DNA of 64,000 nucleotides from Rhinopomastus cyanomelas (Eukaryota > Chordata > Aves > Bucerotiformes > Rhinopomastidae): positions 378,208-442,207 of the forward strand of contig VXBP01002305.1 of NCBI GenBank assembly GCA_013400115.1. The letters are read 5' to 3'. Positions within the stretch are counted from its first letter, which is position 1, and each line of letters begins with the position of its first letter. Made by a program: the position numbers and the translations under genes. This document shows positions 1 through 11,378 of the stretch, piece by piece. The notes beneath the pieces were generated by a model. The model was not told where the DNA came from. It ran no database searches and saw nothing but the letters and a program-made list of their open reading frames with translations.

Positions 1-879
1 AGTGCAGCTCCAAGACCCAGAAAGGTGTGGCCGGCGTGTGACCTTTCCTTGGATGTTCTTCCTTGGGAGATTGAAGGGCAGGAAAGGTTGAGAAGCTGTT
101 TAATGTTGAAGGAATTTGGGATATTGATGGCAGCAGGCAGCGGCCCTGTTCCGCGCTGTGGAAGGAGCTGCAAGATAGATGTAGCCTGATGTGAAAACGC
201 TGTCACTTTGTGCGAGACGGTGCCATCCATCCTTCAGCACTTTGCGGGGAATGTAGTTTTATGTTCATTTAATAATTATCCATTTTGGTTGTACTTGTCG
301 GGGGAGAGCTTCTTGAGCCCCATCAGTTTTGCAGAGAAGCACCACTCCAAGCTCTTCTGCTGCAAATGTTTTTCCTTTCCTCCCTTCACTTCACTCCACT
401 CTTCCCCTTATCGACACACTCATCAGTGCCAGAGCTCTTCAGTATTCAACTCCTGTCCTTTGTGAAGTGATTTTGCCCAGACACGTCTGGCTCAGGGTGA
501 AGTGCCCTCCCCTGAGAGCACACACTGCAGCCCCAGGTCGCCAGCACCATGAATACATTATTATCCCAATTTCCATCCTGTTGCCACGGCAGCACTTTTG
601 GAGCTGCTGGGTTATTAAGTCGTACATCACTAATACCCTGATATGAGCAGAAGTTGGATTTAATATCGGCCTTTGATCAGATTACCTCCCAACAGTCAGC
701 TGTCATTAGAAAATTCCTTTGCTCATTATACCCTCGGAGCCCTGGCCTGAGCAGGAGAGGGGTGGCAGGGCTGATGCATGGAGGCAATTTCCAGAGCCGG
801 GGCCTCGCCTCGGACACTGCCTTTATTTTCTGACCTTTCTTAGGGGTTTGGAAGACTCCAGGGCAAGTCCCTCTCCCTT
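1..879. other. Unique intronic sequence
   Basis: Non-repetitive DNA in the ZNF521 upstream intron. The part from about 550 to 720 is AT-rich. I see no splice-bounded coding segment, RNA gene or recognisable repeat. Confidence 0.6.
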
Positions 880-960
880 CACAGAATCACAGAACATTAG
901 GGACTGGAAGGGACCTCGAAACATCATCCAGTGTGATCCCCCTGCCACAGCGGGACCCTC
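880..960 (-). mobile_element. CR1 3'-end fragment
   Basis: It begins with cacagaatcacagaacat and continues ggactggaagggacctcg, the complement of the CR1 3' tail. It is cut off after about 80 bp. Confidence 0.85.
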
Positions 961-1761
961 CCCAACGTCTTTGGGTTTGTGGGTGCCGTGGGTGCGTGTC
1001 TCTTGCCAAGTGCTAGTGCACTTTGCAGGAGAGTGTCTGTTTTCTGCCTGTCCTCGGGTAATGTATAAAACATGGTGCTTCAGGTAGAGATGAAGGGTAA
1101 ACTGATGTCCCCCTAAATGGCCAGCCTGTGTATGCACCTAACACTTCACTGAGCAATCTGTCAACATGTCAGCAACACATGTTTTATAAAAAGCCTCCAG
1201 TGGGAGCAAAGGCTCCTGCCAGGGCTTAGGAAATGCTTTGAATTCAGCAGATTTCTATTGCTGGAGTCCCCCGAGGTTCCTTTTACAATGCCTACATTTC
1301 AGAAATTTGAACTTGGGACCCTTAGGGGGTTCTCTCCGAATGCCTGAAAATGTAGAGTTATATTGTTGCGTGTCCCCGAGCGGTCTTTACTAATACCTGA
1401 ATTCGGAGGAGCTGGAAATTACAGCGCTCCCCAGGGGGAGCTTTATCCACACCAGGAAGAAGAGAATAACTCTGCGGGGAGATTGCTTAATGCATTGCTG
1501 AAATAAAAGAATTTGAGAGAGATGGGTTGAAGTGTGGTGTGGGGTTTTTTTCTTCTGCGCCTTCCTTTCCCTTCCTGCTTCTTTTCTGGCCACTCCTTCA
1601 GCTTAGCTAAGTCCTTAAAGACAAAGTCAGGGGGAACGAAGCAGCTGGGGCTTTCTTCTCGCTCGAAATTCTAGCCGTGGGCTTTGAGGCGGCCGGCGGG
1701 CAGGCGTGAGTGGAGGTGCAGGGCCCTCACGGTGGTTGCGATGCACGTGGAAGTTTGTTTT
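961..1761. other. Unique intronic sequence
   Basis: Mixed-composition DNA without a gene. Several short T-runs and a purine/pyrimidine stretch occur near 1540-1590. Nothing was recognised. Confidence 0.5.
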
Positions 1762-1932
1762 GAGGGTGACAGAGCCCTGGAGGGGGCTGCCCAGGGGGGT
1801 TGTGGAGTCTCCTTCTCTGGAGGTGTTTAAAACCCGTCTGGATGTGTTCCTGTGTGACTGGATCTGGGGGATCCTGCTGTGGGATTGGACTGGAGGATCT
1901 TTCCAGGTCCCTTCCAGTCCCTAGTGTTCTGT
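1762..1932 (+). mobile_element. CR1 3' end, abundant lineage
   Basis: It starts inside the last part of ORF2 (gccctggagggggctgcccagg), passes the terminal CDWI codons and runs into the 3' tail. It merges directly with a 68-bp tandem array of its own tail. Confidence 0.92.
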
Positions 1933-2136
1933 GATGCTCAGTGGCAGAGGGATTGGACTGGAGGGTCTTTCCAGGTCCCTTCCAGTCCCTGATGGTCTGT
2001 GATGCTCAGTGGCAGAGGGATTGGACTGGAGGATCTTTCCAGGTCCCTTCCAGTCCCTAGTGTTCTGTGATGCTCAGTGGCAGAGGGATTGGACTGGAGG
2101 ATCTTTCCAGGTCCCTTCCAGTCCCTGACGTTCTGG
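1933..2136 (+). repeat. Tandem array, three 68-bp units from a CR1 tail
   Basis: Units start at 1933, 2001 and 2069, each opening gatgctcagtggcagagg and running through attggactggagg to the ccagtccct block. Spacing is exactly 68 bp twice. The units differ at only a few positions, so the duplication is recent. The junction (tgtgatgctcagtggcag) differs from the 76-bp junction seen at other loci. Confidence 0.93.
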
Positions 2137-3194
2137 GGTGCTGCTGTGCATCACCGTGTTCCCCCAAGCGTGCAGTCCTCTCCCTTTGTCTCCTGCCCTT
2201 CCAGCCTCGCGTTCTTCGCGCTACCTTGACTTCCGCTGCAGCCAGCGGTTCCCCTGGGGTGCGGGGCTGCCTCCCTCCTGGCCCAGCGGTGCCGGTGCTC
2301 TCTGCGTCGCGGTTGTGCCACTCCACCTGGAGAGGGAGAAGAGCCCAGCTGCGCTTGTGCCAGAGGCGGGCCAGCCCCACGTGCACCCCAGACACAGCCC
2401 GCGCGGGCGGGGAGCGATGCTTCCCAAAAGCAGGGGGCCTGCTGCTGTGTTGGTTTGTTCTTTCTTGGCTTCCGAGGGAGCAGGAAAATCTGAAACCCAA
2501 CTGTGTGCTGGTTGTCACCCTCGGGAAGGCAGAAGCCTGGCCTTGTGAGGTGTTTTTGGTGGCCTCATGGGGTGTTTTGGTGGCCAGAGTCTACCCGGCA
2601 CCACCTGACCCTGCCAGGAGGTGTTTACCCTCCATCCATCCTTCCTCAGGGGACGCAGCCTGGCCGCGTTGCCCGTCGTCCCCCGGCTTTCCAGACAAAG
2701 AGGGGGCGAGCGCTGGTGCACGGCTCAGCCTGGTCGGACAGTTAAACCAGTTCCAGCTGTGGCCGCTGATGGATTTGGGGGAGGGAAGGACTTGGCTCGA
2801 GCTTGAGGTGTGGCTGCCTGCACAGAGCTGGCTCCAGAGGGTAGGAGCGGCGTGCGGCTCGGGGAGTTCTGAGAGCGTTGGCAAGCCCGAAGCAGGCTTT
2901 CAGGTGGGATTGCCATCTCGCTCTGTTTTCAAGAGGAGGCTAAAAATACTTTCCCCCTCGTTTCACAGAAACCGTTTTCTTGTGGCGCTTCCCAGCGAGC
3001 GAGGGAAATTCCACCGCTGCCTTCAGCTCGGCGGCCCTAACGCGCAGCCCTGCTGGCCAAAGGGCCAGTGCCCGCTCTGCTGGTGTGAGGGGACAGCCTT
3101 CGTGGGCCCCGGGCAGCTGTGACAGCTCCGGTGGCACAGAGGGCTCTAACTGCTGCTCTCGCTGGTGCGGATGCCGTCTGCTGAGGGCTTCGTG
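2137..3194. other. GC-rich unique intronic sequence
   Basis: A GC-rich kilobase with long open frames in several phases on both strands, as expected from composition. There are no splice-flanked domains and nothing I recognise as protein. Confidence 0.5.
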
Positions 3195-3304
3195 GTGGCA
3201 TGTTCCTGTGCAACTGGGTCTAGGGGATCCTGCTGTGGCAGGGGGATGGGACTGGATGGTCTTTTGGGGTCCCTTCCCATCCCTAATGTTCTGTGATTCT
3301 GTGC
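3195..3304 (+). mobile_element. CR1 3'-end fragment
   Basis: Runs from catgttcctgtgcaactggg through the aggggatcctgctgtgg block to ttctgtgattctgtg. Confidence 0.9.
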
Positions 3305-3319
3305 TGCTGTGATTCCCTA

Positions 3320-3835
3320 ATGAGGAAAGGCTGAAGGAGCTGGATCTCTTGAGCTGGGAAAAAGGAGCCTGAGGGGTGACCCCGTGGATGTTGATCAGTA
3401 TGGGAAGGGTGGGTGTCAGGAGGATGGAGCCAGGCTCTGCTCAGGGGCACCCAGTGACAGGACAAGGGGCAGCGGGTGTCAGCTGGAGCAGAGGAGGTTC
3501 CACATCACTGTGAGAAGGACCTTGTTCTTGGTGAGGGTGCCAGAGCCCTGGCAGGGGCTGCCCAGGGGGGTTGTGGAGTCACCTTCTCCGGAGACATTTA
3601 AAACTTCCCTGGCCTGGATCTAGGGGATCCTGCCGTGTCAAGGGGACTGGACTGGATGATCTCTTGAGGTCCCTTCCAATCCCTGATGTTCTGTGATTCT
3701 GTGAAGGGAGATGTTTCAAACCCTCCTGGCCATGTTCTTGTGCAGCTGGCTCTAGGGGATCCTGCCGTGTCAGGAGGGTTGGGCTGGATGATCTTTCAAG
3801 GTCCCTTCCAGGCCCTGATGTTCAGTGATGCTGTG
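3320..3835 (+). mobile_element. CR1 3' part plus a second adjoining CR1 tail
   Basis: The first copy (3320-3704) covers the ORF2 C-terminus from the aggaaaggctga block and carries the 5-A frameshift at about 3359. It ends in gttctgtgattctgtga. A second 130-bp tail copy (3705-3835) follows at once, beginning gagatgtttcaaaccctc. This is either a tail duplication or a later insertion next to the first tail. Confidence 0.92.
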
Positions 3836-4601
3836 GTTTTCGCCTGCCTGCAGCAGGAGAGCCAGCCAGGACCTTTTATCCTTCAGGACTGTAATGAGAG
3901 AAGCCTGCTTTTGATATCCGTGTGCGCGAGTCAGGCTGAGCCTCCTGCCACATCCCGGTACTGTGCGGCTGGGCCGCGCTGCCCGGTCATTACCAGAGCG
4001 GTGCCAGCTGCCTGTCTGACAAAGCCCCGCGTGTGTTGAGCACCTCGCAGGGCGCTTAATGCGTTTGAAGAAGGTGGTTTGTGTGCTGACTACCTATAGG
4101 CGTCCAGCGAAGCATTTGCATCTGGCACCCTTTTGGAACAATAAAAGAGGAGAAATTCCCCTTCCCATGTGGTGCCTTTCATCAAAATGCATCTGCCCTC
4201 TTCACTCCCCATTATCACCCGGAGAAGGGGTTTGTACTCGGGGATCCTGGTTTTTTGTTAAATTCCTTCTTTTTTTATTGTTTATTGGAGTTGTGTTGGT
4301 TCAAAATGTCTCTCTCATGAATAATGCCAGCAGGAGTTTCCCATTAGCTGGTGTAGAGCGTGGCATGGACAACTCAATTTAACTTTCAAATTTCCTCTTG
4401 GCCTCCTTAGGAAGGATTCGCAGAGTGCATCAGCATAATCTGAAATTTAGTTCCTGGGGAGGGCACGTTTTTCACTCCCCCAGCCCTCCACACAAAGTCC
4501 TTTTCTTCCTCTGTGTCAGTGCAGAGCAAAGTCAGCCTGCCAGATGGAGAGCTGCTGCGCTGCCTTTCCCCCCTCCAGTGTTGAGACACGTCGCCTGTCT
4601 G
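3836..4601. other. Unique sequence with possible conserved element (about 4055-4440)
   Basis: An AT-richer stretch holds an octamer-like atttgcat (4113-4120), aaaatgcat near 4175 and a long T-run near 4265. No coding signal. Its look resembles developmental enhancers, but conservation cannot be tested here. Confidence 0.35.
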
Positions 4602-4912
4602 AAGATGTGAAGGGTGGGTGCCAGGAGGATGGAGCCAGGCTCTGCTCAGGGGCACCCAGTGACAGGACAAGGGGCAGTGAGTGTGAGCTGGAGCAGAGGA
4701 GGTTCCACATGAGTGTGAGAAGGACCTTGTTCTTGGTGAGGGTGCTAGAGCCCTGGCAGGGGCTGCCCAGGGGTATTGTGGAGCCTCCTTCTCTGGAGAT
4801 ATTTCAAACCCACCTGGAGATGTTCCTGTGTGACTGGATCTAGGAGATCCTGCTGTGGTAGGGGGATGGGACTGAGGTACCTTCCAAACTCTGATGATCT
4901 GTGATTCTGTGA
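4602..4912 (+). mobile_element. CR1 3' end, abundant lineage
   Basis: Starts at gatgtgaagggtgggtgcca and runs through the ORF2 end (CSGAPSDRTRGSE frame) to ctgtgattctgtga. It is 5'-truncated. Confidence 0.93.
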
Positions 4913-5137
4913 ATTCCAGTGCTGGGTGCAGGAACAGTGTGGGGAAAGGAAGGAAAAGCCCTTGGCTGTGGTTTTGTTGGCAGTCCTGAAGATTTTGCTG
5001 ATGTTAGTCTGAGGACACAGGAAAGGAGGGTTCCTGTGGCAGTACGATGTCATCACAGAAACAGGAGACAGCAGAGAGGAAGTCACCCTTGGCTTGACTG
5101 TCCTGTGTGAAGTACAGCTGGAGCTCTGACTTGGTCT

Positions 5138-5217
5138 GGGTGGTCCTGCTGTGGCAGGGGGATTGGAGTGGATGGTCTGTGGGGGTCCCTTCCAACCCGT
5201 GATGTTCTGTGATTCTC
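5138..5217 (+). mobile_element. CR1 tail fragment
   Basis: Only the last 80 bp: tcctgctgtggcagggggat to gatgttctgtgattct. The flanks (4913-5137 and 5218-5528) are unique, with no gene seen. Confidence 0.82.
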
Positions 5218-5528
5218 TGGTTCCCCTAAGGCTCAAGCCGAGAAGACCCGTGTGAACGCTGGTCCCTGGCGGGGTGGCATGGGCACTGCAGCACTCCTGG
5301 CAGGCCAGCGTTGCGTTGCCCTCCTTCCTCAACGTGTGCAGTGCCATCTGTTAGCCTTCCTAAGGTTTCCACCCTGGAGGAGTGTGCTCAGGGGTACTCA
5401 GAGGAGCAACCCAGTCCTTACAGCTTGACTGACTGCACTGAGAACGTGCAGCCGTGTGGCCCCGGAGCTGTAACCACAGTGCCTCTGTAGCACCCAGCAG
5501 GTGATCCCGGGCAGGGTTTCCACTGGAG

Positions 5529-6050
5529 AGAATCATAGAATCCTGGAGTGGCCAGGGTTGGAAGGGACCTTAAAGACCACCCAGTCCCAACCCCCTGCAC
5601 AGGCAGCGACACCTTCCCTAGAGCAGGTCACTCAGAGCCCCAGCCAACCTGCCCTTCAGCACTGCCAGGGATCAATGGGGCAGCCACAACTGCCTGGGGC
5701 AGCCTGTTCCAGCATCTCAGCACCTTCACAGCAGAGAATTGGTTCCTCATGGCCAACCTCCATCTCCCCTCTTCAAGGCTGGAACCCCTTCCTTTGTCCT
5801 CTTGCTACCACTGGTATCACAAGCCCTCCCCCAGCTTTCCTGTAGCCCACTTTCTTCAGAGACTGGGAAGCTGCTGGAAGGTCCCCTGGGAGCCTCCTCT
5901 TCTCCAGGCTGGACAACCCCAACTTGCTCAGCCTGTCCTCATAAGGGAGCTGCTCCAGCTCTCTGAGCACTGGAGGTGCTCTCCTCTGCACACTTCCCAG
6001 GAGCTCTGTGTCCTTCTGATGCTGAGGACCCCAGAACTGGACACATCACT
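5529..6050 (-). mobile_element. Older CR1 copy
   Basis: Opens with aatcatagaatcctggagtg and ggttggaagggacc, then follows the classic CR1 order (lead octamers, ccctgcacaggcagcgac, cctgttccag, agcctcctcttctccaggct). It is more divergent than the abundant lineage, so an older insertion. It is 5'-truncated near the ccagaactggacaca block. Confidence 0.92.
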
Positions 6051-6395
6051 TCTGTGGCGACGGGCAGTGCCATTCTTTGGCTCCTAGCTGTAAAGGACAG
6101 CAAGCCCAGGTGTAGGAAAGGGAAAACCAGGCTCACAGGATGTGTAAACTCTTACTTCGGTTGTTAGGATCCCAGACTGCTGGCAGAACTGCTCAGGTTT
6201 TTTAATTTCTTTTTGATCCTTATATTTTATGTGTTTATATATTTTTGGTGTTGCTGATATTTAGTTTACACATGTCTCTGTGTCTTGAACACGGCCCTTC
6301 TTTGAAGTCTACCCCTGTGCTCACAGTAGGTATTTTGAGGAGCAGACTAAATCATTTTGGGTGAGATGTGCTGTCAGGAAGACTGAGCCATGAGA
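6051..6395. other. AT-rich unique sequence
   Basis: Contains a strongly AT-rich segment at about 6190-6270 (tttttggtg, atattta). No gene or repeat identified. Confidence 0.45.
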
Positions 6396-6755
6396 GCACT
6401 CTGGGGGGACCTTATAGTGGCCTTCTAACCCCTGAAAGGGGCTGTCAGAGGGCTGGGGAAGGCTGTTCCCAAGGGCAGGGAACGACAGGATGCGGGGTCA
6501 TGGTTTGAAGCTGGAAAAGGGCAGAGTGAGGCTGGACAGGAGGAAAAAGGTCTTGAATCTGAGAGTGAGGGATCCCTGGAACAGGCTGCCCAGAGAGGGG
6601 TTGGAGGCCCCATCCCTGGAGCCATTCAAGGTCAGGCAGGCTGGGGCTCTGGGCAGCCTGGTCTGGTGAGTGATGGCCCTGCTTGGTGTAGGGGGATTGG
6701 ACTGGATGACCTTTGGAGGTCCCTTCCAACCCAATACATCCTCCGAGTCTGTGAG
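6396..6755 (+). mobile_element. Older CR1 copy
   Basis: Reads in RT sense: the ggaacaggctgcccagag block, ccatccctggagccattcaa, then ggattggactggatgacctt and a decayed tail. It belongs to an older subfamily with the SHSLRFKT-type ORF2 end. Confidence 0.88.
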
Positions 6756-8070
6756 TCGCTGTTTCCCACCAGCCAGTGGTTGTGGAACGTGTGTGCTGCT
6801 GGCTGTCGGTGGAGTCAGGAGGAAACCCCTTGAGGAAAGGGCTTGTGTGTGGGGGTGCTGCTGGCCCGCAGCCGTGTTTCTTTCTTCGTGGAGCTTGTGG
6901 CTGTAGGAGCAGCTCAGCGTTCAGCAGCCCCTTCCTCCCATGGTGTCTGCGTGACGATCTCATCCCCATGTTAGACCCTCGCGTTCTCATCGACCAGCAG
7001 TATCTCTGCCCACGAAGAATTCCTGCAGGAAGGCTGCAGAGGGACGTTTCCCAAGGGAATCCAGCCTGCTGTGGCAGGGGGATTGGACGAGATGAGCTTT
7101 CGAGGTCCCTTCTTCTTCCTGCCCCAGATTCAGCTGCAGTGAGCCAGTGGCTCCGAAACTTCCCCGGTGAGGTACATGCAGGCAGGTGGCTGCTGCCTGG
7201 GAGCATTTGCCTCAGTTCTTTGGGAAATCAGACTGAAAAGACTCTAATTTAACTCTTAGTTATTTTATTTCTTGCCTGAGAAGTGGACCTAATCCTGAGA
7301 TGCAGGAGTCCCTCCGCTCCAGCCCTCGCCTCACCGTGATCCTTCAGACTCCCCAAAGGCCACGTTGTCTGTCAGCCTGAGCTCAGCCTGTGAATCCCAG
7401 CGCAGCCCAGCCGTGCAGCCCAGCAGTGCAGCCCAGCAGTGCCACTTCTTAATGAGCCGGAGGAGCCGCTGCGCAGTGATGTGGAGCACCCCTTGCCCTG
7501 TCCCTCGAGTGCAGAGTGCAGCGTGGGGTGGCTCGGGCAGCGGCTCCCAGTGTTAGTAAACACTCAGCATTCATTAGCCACAGTGTAGCCAGGAGCAGAG
7601 CTCGTTGCTGATGGCGACTCCCTTCTTCCTCAGGGCCTGTGTTTGTTTGTTTGAGTCGATGTGTCTCGTTGTGAAACAGCAAATCACTTGCGAAGGCACT
7701 CACTTTTCTAGGCTGAGGGCTGCTGCTGTTCTTTGCTCTCTCCCTGATTTGTGTTCTTCAGTGTGGTGTCACGCCGTGAGGTGGACTGTCGTGTCACTGT
7801 CAGATAGAGAGCTGGGAGAGCCTGTCCTGTGGAGGACTGTGTTGGGTGCTTGCTGCACAGCTCATGGCCACTGCTGGTCCTCTGCTCTGTGGGTAACTCC
7901 CCCGGGGGCTCTGGTGGCTCTAGAAAGGAAGAAGGTGCAGCTCAAGCAGCTTGTCATCAGAACCCCAAGGCAGAACTTCCTTGTGCTGCCTTGTGTGATG
8001 TTCTGGGTGTTACCCGCAGCACAGGGGTGGGGGGTTCTGCTCCACACACTGCCGGGGGCCCATCCGGGAG
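6756..8070. other. Mostly unique intronic sequence
   Basis: Contains one short CR1 tail relic at about 7062-7115 (cctgctgtggcagggggatt) and a doubled 13-bp unit (tgcagcccagcag) near 7415-7440. No gene recognised; open frames here lack domains and splice context. Confidence 0.5.
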
Positions 8071-8213
8071 CATCACGGAATCACAGAGCATCAGGGATTG
8101 GAAGGGACCCCAAAAGGCTGCCCAGCCTGGTCTAGGGTGGGGTGTCCCTGCCTGTGCTGGGGGGGTTGGAACTGGATGATGGTTCCTTCCAACCCCGAGT
8201 GATTCTGATTCCA
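8071..8213. mobile_element. Two CR1 scraps in opposite orientation
   Basis: Positions 8071-8112 are a minus-strand 3' end (acggaatcacagagcatcag). Positions 8113-8213 are a plus-strand older CR1 end (gctgcccagcctggtctagg, aactggatgatggttccttc). Confidence 0.75.
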
Positions 8214-8229
8214 TGGCTTCTCCAGTGAG

Positions 8230-8303
8230 GTGAGCCTGCTCTGGCAGGGGGAGTGCACTGGATGATCTTTCGGGGTCCCTTCCACTCCCTGATGATTCTG
8301 TGA
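8230..8303 (+). mobile_element. CR1 tail fragment, + arm of an inverted pair
   Basis: gcctgctctggcagggggag through ggggtcccttccactccct to gatgattctgtgatt. It abuts a minus-strand copy tail to tail with no spacer. Confidence 0.85.
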
Positions 8304-8690
8304 TTGGAAGGGACCTCATAAGATCATCCAGTCCAGTCCCCCCACCACAGCAGGATCCCCTAGATCCAGTTGCACAGTAACATGCCTGGGTGGGTTTAGA
8401 GTGTCTCCAGAGAAGGAGACTCCACAACCCCCTGGGCAGCCCCTGCCAGGGCTCTGGCACCCTCACCAAGAACAAGGTCCTTCTCACACTGATGTGGAAC
8501 CTCCTCTGTCCCAGCTCACACCCACTGCCCCTTGTGCTGTCACTGGGTGCCCCTGAGCAGAGCCTGGCTCCATCCTCCCTTTCCATTTTAATCAACATTC
8601 ATGGAGCCACCTCTCAGTTTCCTTCTCCCCAGCTCCCTCAGCCTTCCCTCTTCAGGGAGATGCTCCCCCCTTCATCATCTTTTGGCTCTG
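8304..8690 (-). mobile_element. CR1 copy, - arm of an inverted pair
   Basis: Begins ggaagggacctcataagatc directly after the + copy and extends upstream through ORF2 to the gatgctcccc block. The two tails can pair as a hairpin of roughly 70 bp per arm. Confidence 0.92.
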
Positions 8691-8839
8691 TTTGGATCCA
8701 GCAGTGTTTCCTGGGTGGGGTGTGACGTGGTGTGCACTGACCATCTTGTGGAAGGAAGGCTTTGTACCGAGCCGTGCCGTCTGTTGCTTGTAGAGCAAGG
8801 TTGAGACATCTGGAATACAAGCTTTCCCAGCTTTGCTTT

Positions 8840-9190
8840 CACAGAATCACAGAGCACTGGAGATTGGAAGGGACCTCGAAAGGTCATCCAGTCCAATCCA
8901 CCCACCACAGCAGGATCCCCTAGAATCATCCCAGAGTCAAGAATCCTGGAATGACTTGAGGCCGGAGAAGCCCTCTGAGCTCATCCGGCCCAGCCCAGGA
9001 CCTAACATCACCCCAGCGGCCAGACCAGGGCACTAGGAGCCACAGCCAGGCCCCTCCCTTCAGGGATGGGGACTCTGCCACTGCCCTGGCCAGTCCAGGC
9101 TCTGATCCCCCTTTGTGTGAATCATTTAGGATGGAAAGGACCTTTAAGACCTGCAACCCCAACCCTTAACTGAACCCTACCACCCAGTTC
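8840..9190 (-). mobile_element. Three abutting CR1 fragments
   Basis: 8840-8923 is an abundant-lineage tail (cacagaatcacagagcactg). 8934-9118 is a different subfamily (ggccggagaagccctctgag, agcggccagaccagggcact). 9119-9190 is an old decayed tail (atcatttaggatggaaagga). All three are in the same orientation. Confidence 0.85.
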
Positions 9191-9844
9191 ACAGAGGAGG
9201 GGGGCAGCCATGCACCCACATGAGGTGAAGGGAGGTTTTCTGGCTCTGCTAACTTCAGCTGAAGAAGCAGCTACTTCATTTGTTCCTGAACAAACTCCAA
9301 ATCCTTCGAACTGGGAGATGTCAGACACCCTTAAGCTCTTCCTCACATCTGAGAACAGACAGGGCTTTGCAGTCGCTGCAGAAGATGCTCTACGGCTGCT
9401 GTTTGGGATGTTGTGGACAACACGGTGTCTCGCAGTCTGCCCTTGGTGAAGGGCTTGGGCAGCAGTTTGAGGCCGGTCTGGGCTCCTGGCGCTGCTCCTG
9501 AGGAAGGAAGCAAAGCTCCCCACCTGCAGCTGAGGGCTGTGGGGAGGGCTGGGTGAGCTCACTGCCTCACCAGCTTGGTGCGATGCCCGTGGCCTTCCTC
9601 CCGCGGGGTGGTGAAAGCTCAGCGTTGTCCCTGTTTCCACAGGAAGCACCGGGGCCCAGACGTTCCCGTCGCGCTGTGGGTGGGCAGCGGCGTCCCTGGG
9701 GAGCTGCCTGCTGCTGGTGCTCAGCTCCTCCGGGCTGGCCGAGCTCTGTTCATCCTCTCCCTGAATCACCAGACGGGAATCAGGGCTGTTTTGGTGAGGG
9801 ACCAGAGACATCACATCCTGGGCTGGGGCCGCGTCAGATCATCT
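9191..9844. other. Unique intronic sequence
   Basis: No repeat recognised. Open frames overlap on both strands without domains. Confidence 0.45.
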
Positions 9845-10245
9845 GAGAGCAGAGAGGGGAGGCTGAGGGAGCTGCGGCTGTTCAGCCTGGAGAGGAGCCT
9901 TGCTGCTCTCTACCACTGCCTGCAGAGAGAGCGGAGTGAGGCTGTTAAAGCAGTCGAAGAGGGTGTTGGCCTCTTCTCCCTAGGGACTGGCGATAGGAGC
10001 AGAGGAAATGAGATCAGGTTGTGCCAGGGGAGGTTCAGACTGGATCTGAGGAAAAACCTCTTCCCAGAAACAGTGGGGAGGCCTTGGAACAGGCTGCCCA
10101 GGGAGGGGGTGGAGGCTCCGTCCCTGGAGGGGTTCAACACCCGGGCAGACAGGGTGTTTCAGGAAGATGGGCTAGTGGCTGGGAGTTGTAGGGTGGATGG
10201 TTGGACTTAACGATCTTGAAGGTCTTTTCCAGCCTTGATGAATCT
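9845..10245 (+). mobile_element. Older CR1 copy
   Basis: RT-sense order: agctgcggctgttcagcctg, tgagatcaggttgtgccag, ggaacaggctgcccagggag, then ggttggacttaacgatcttg and a decayed tail. Confidence 0.88.
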
Positions 10246-10949
10246 CAGCTGACTGTGACTCGGAGCAGCTCAATAACTTGAAGCAGAGGCTGTCTGGTGG
10301 TGGGAGACACAGAGGGAGGGTTTGAGGGACCGAGGCTCAGCACTCGCTGCTGTGCGTGAAGTCCTGAAGACATCATCACTTCTTTGCTGCCAAACAGCCA
10401 AGAAAGTAGATGATTTAAAGGTGGAGACGTGGTCTTTTGAAATCTGTGAGGGAGACCTTAAGAGAAAGGAGATGGTTAAAGCCAACCCGGAGGCTTCTAC
10501 GGTGTTTGTCTCGTAGCACAGTGGGACAGCTGTTTGCAGAGATGAACCCACCAGACTTACGGTTACAACCACTTTAATGAAAACAGGAGAAGGAGGGAGG
10601 AGGGAGGGAAGGGCCTGCAACCTGACTGATTTCCCTTTAAATCACATTGTCATTTCTTTCCTGGCCAGTGAGTGTCTTGAAAGTATTGGAAGATAAACAG
10701 CCTGAGCTGGGGCTTGGCCCTCTGCCACGCGCTGAGCTCCCAGTTACAGGCATGGAAGTGCAGGATGCTGCTGAGCTCCACTGCAGCCCTGGGCTGGGTG
10801 TTGTGGGTCACTAAAACAAACGGAAAGGATTTTTCCTCTCCTGCCTGTGCACTTCAGATGTTCCAGGCACGGCGTCCGCAGGAGCAGCGGTGACGCTTGG
10901 CCACACAGGCCCTGTGGACTGACGACAGCAGCGGGCTCCTGGTTGAAAA
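10246..10949. other. Unique intronic sequence
   Basis: No gene or repeat recognised. Purine-rich near 10585-10615. Confidence 0.45.
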
Positions 10950-11378
10950 GAGTCACAGAACCACAGAATATCAGCGATGGGAAGGGACCTCAAAAGATCA
11001 TCCAGCCCAATCCCCCTGCCATGGCAGGATCCCCTAGATCCAGTCATCAGGGACTGGAAGGGACCTTGAAAGATCAGCCAGTCCAGTCCCCCTGACACAG
11101 CAGGATCCCCTAGATCCAGTCGCACAGGAACATGGCCCAGGAGGGTTTGATTTGTCTCCAGAGAAGGAGACTCCACAGCCCCCTGGGCAGCCCCTGCCAG
11201 GGCTCTGGCACCCTCCCTGGGAACAAGGTCCTTCTCACACTGATGTGGAACCTCCTCTGCTCCAGCTCACACCCACTGCCCCTTGTCCTGTCACTGGGTG
11301 CCCCTGAGCAGAGCCTGGCTCCATCCTGCTGACACCCACCCTTTCCAGATTCAGCAGCATCCATGGGGTCACCCATGC
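10950..11378 (-). mobile_element. CR1 copy with duplicated 76-bp tail module
   Basis: The minus-strand tail module occurs twice, starting at 10970 and 11046 (76 bp apart). The junction ccagtcatcagggactgg is shared with four other loci. The copy then runs into ORF2 up to the catccatggggtcaccc block. Confidence 0.93.

Noticed and set aside
2067..3122. 351-codon frame upstream
   Set aside because: Begins in a CR1 tail array and runs through GC-rich unique DNA; low-complexity composition, no domain.
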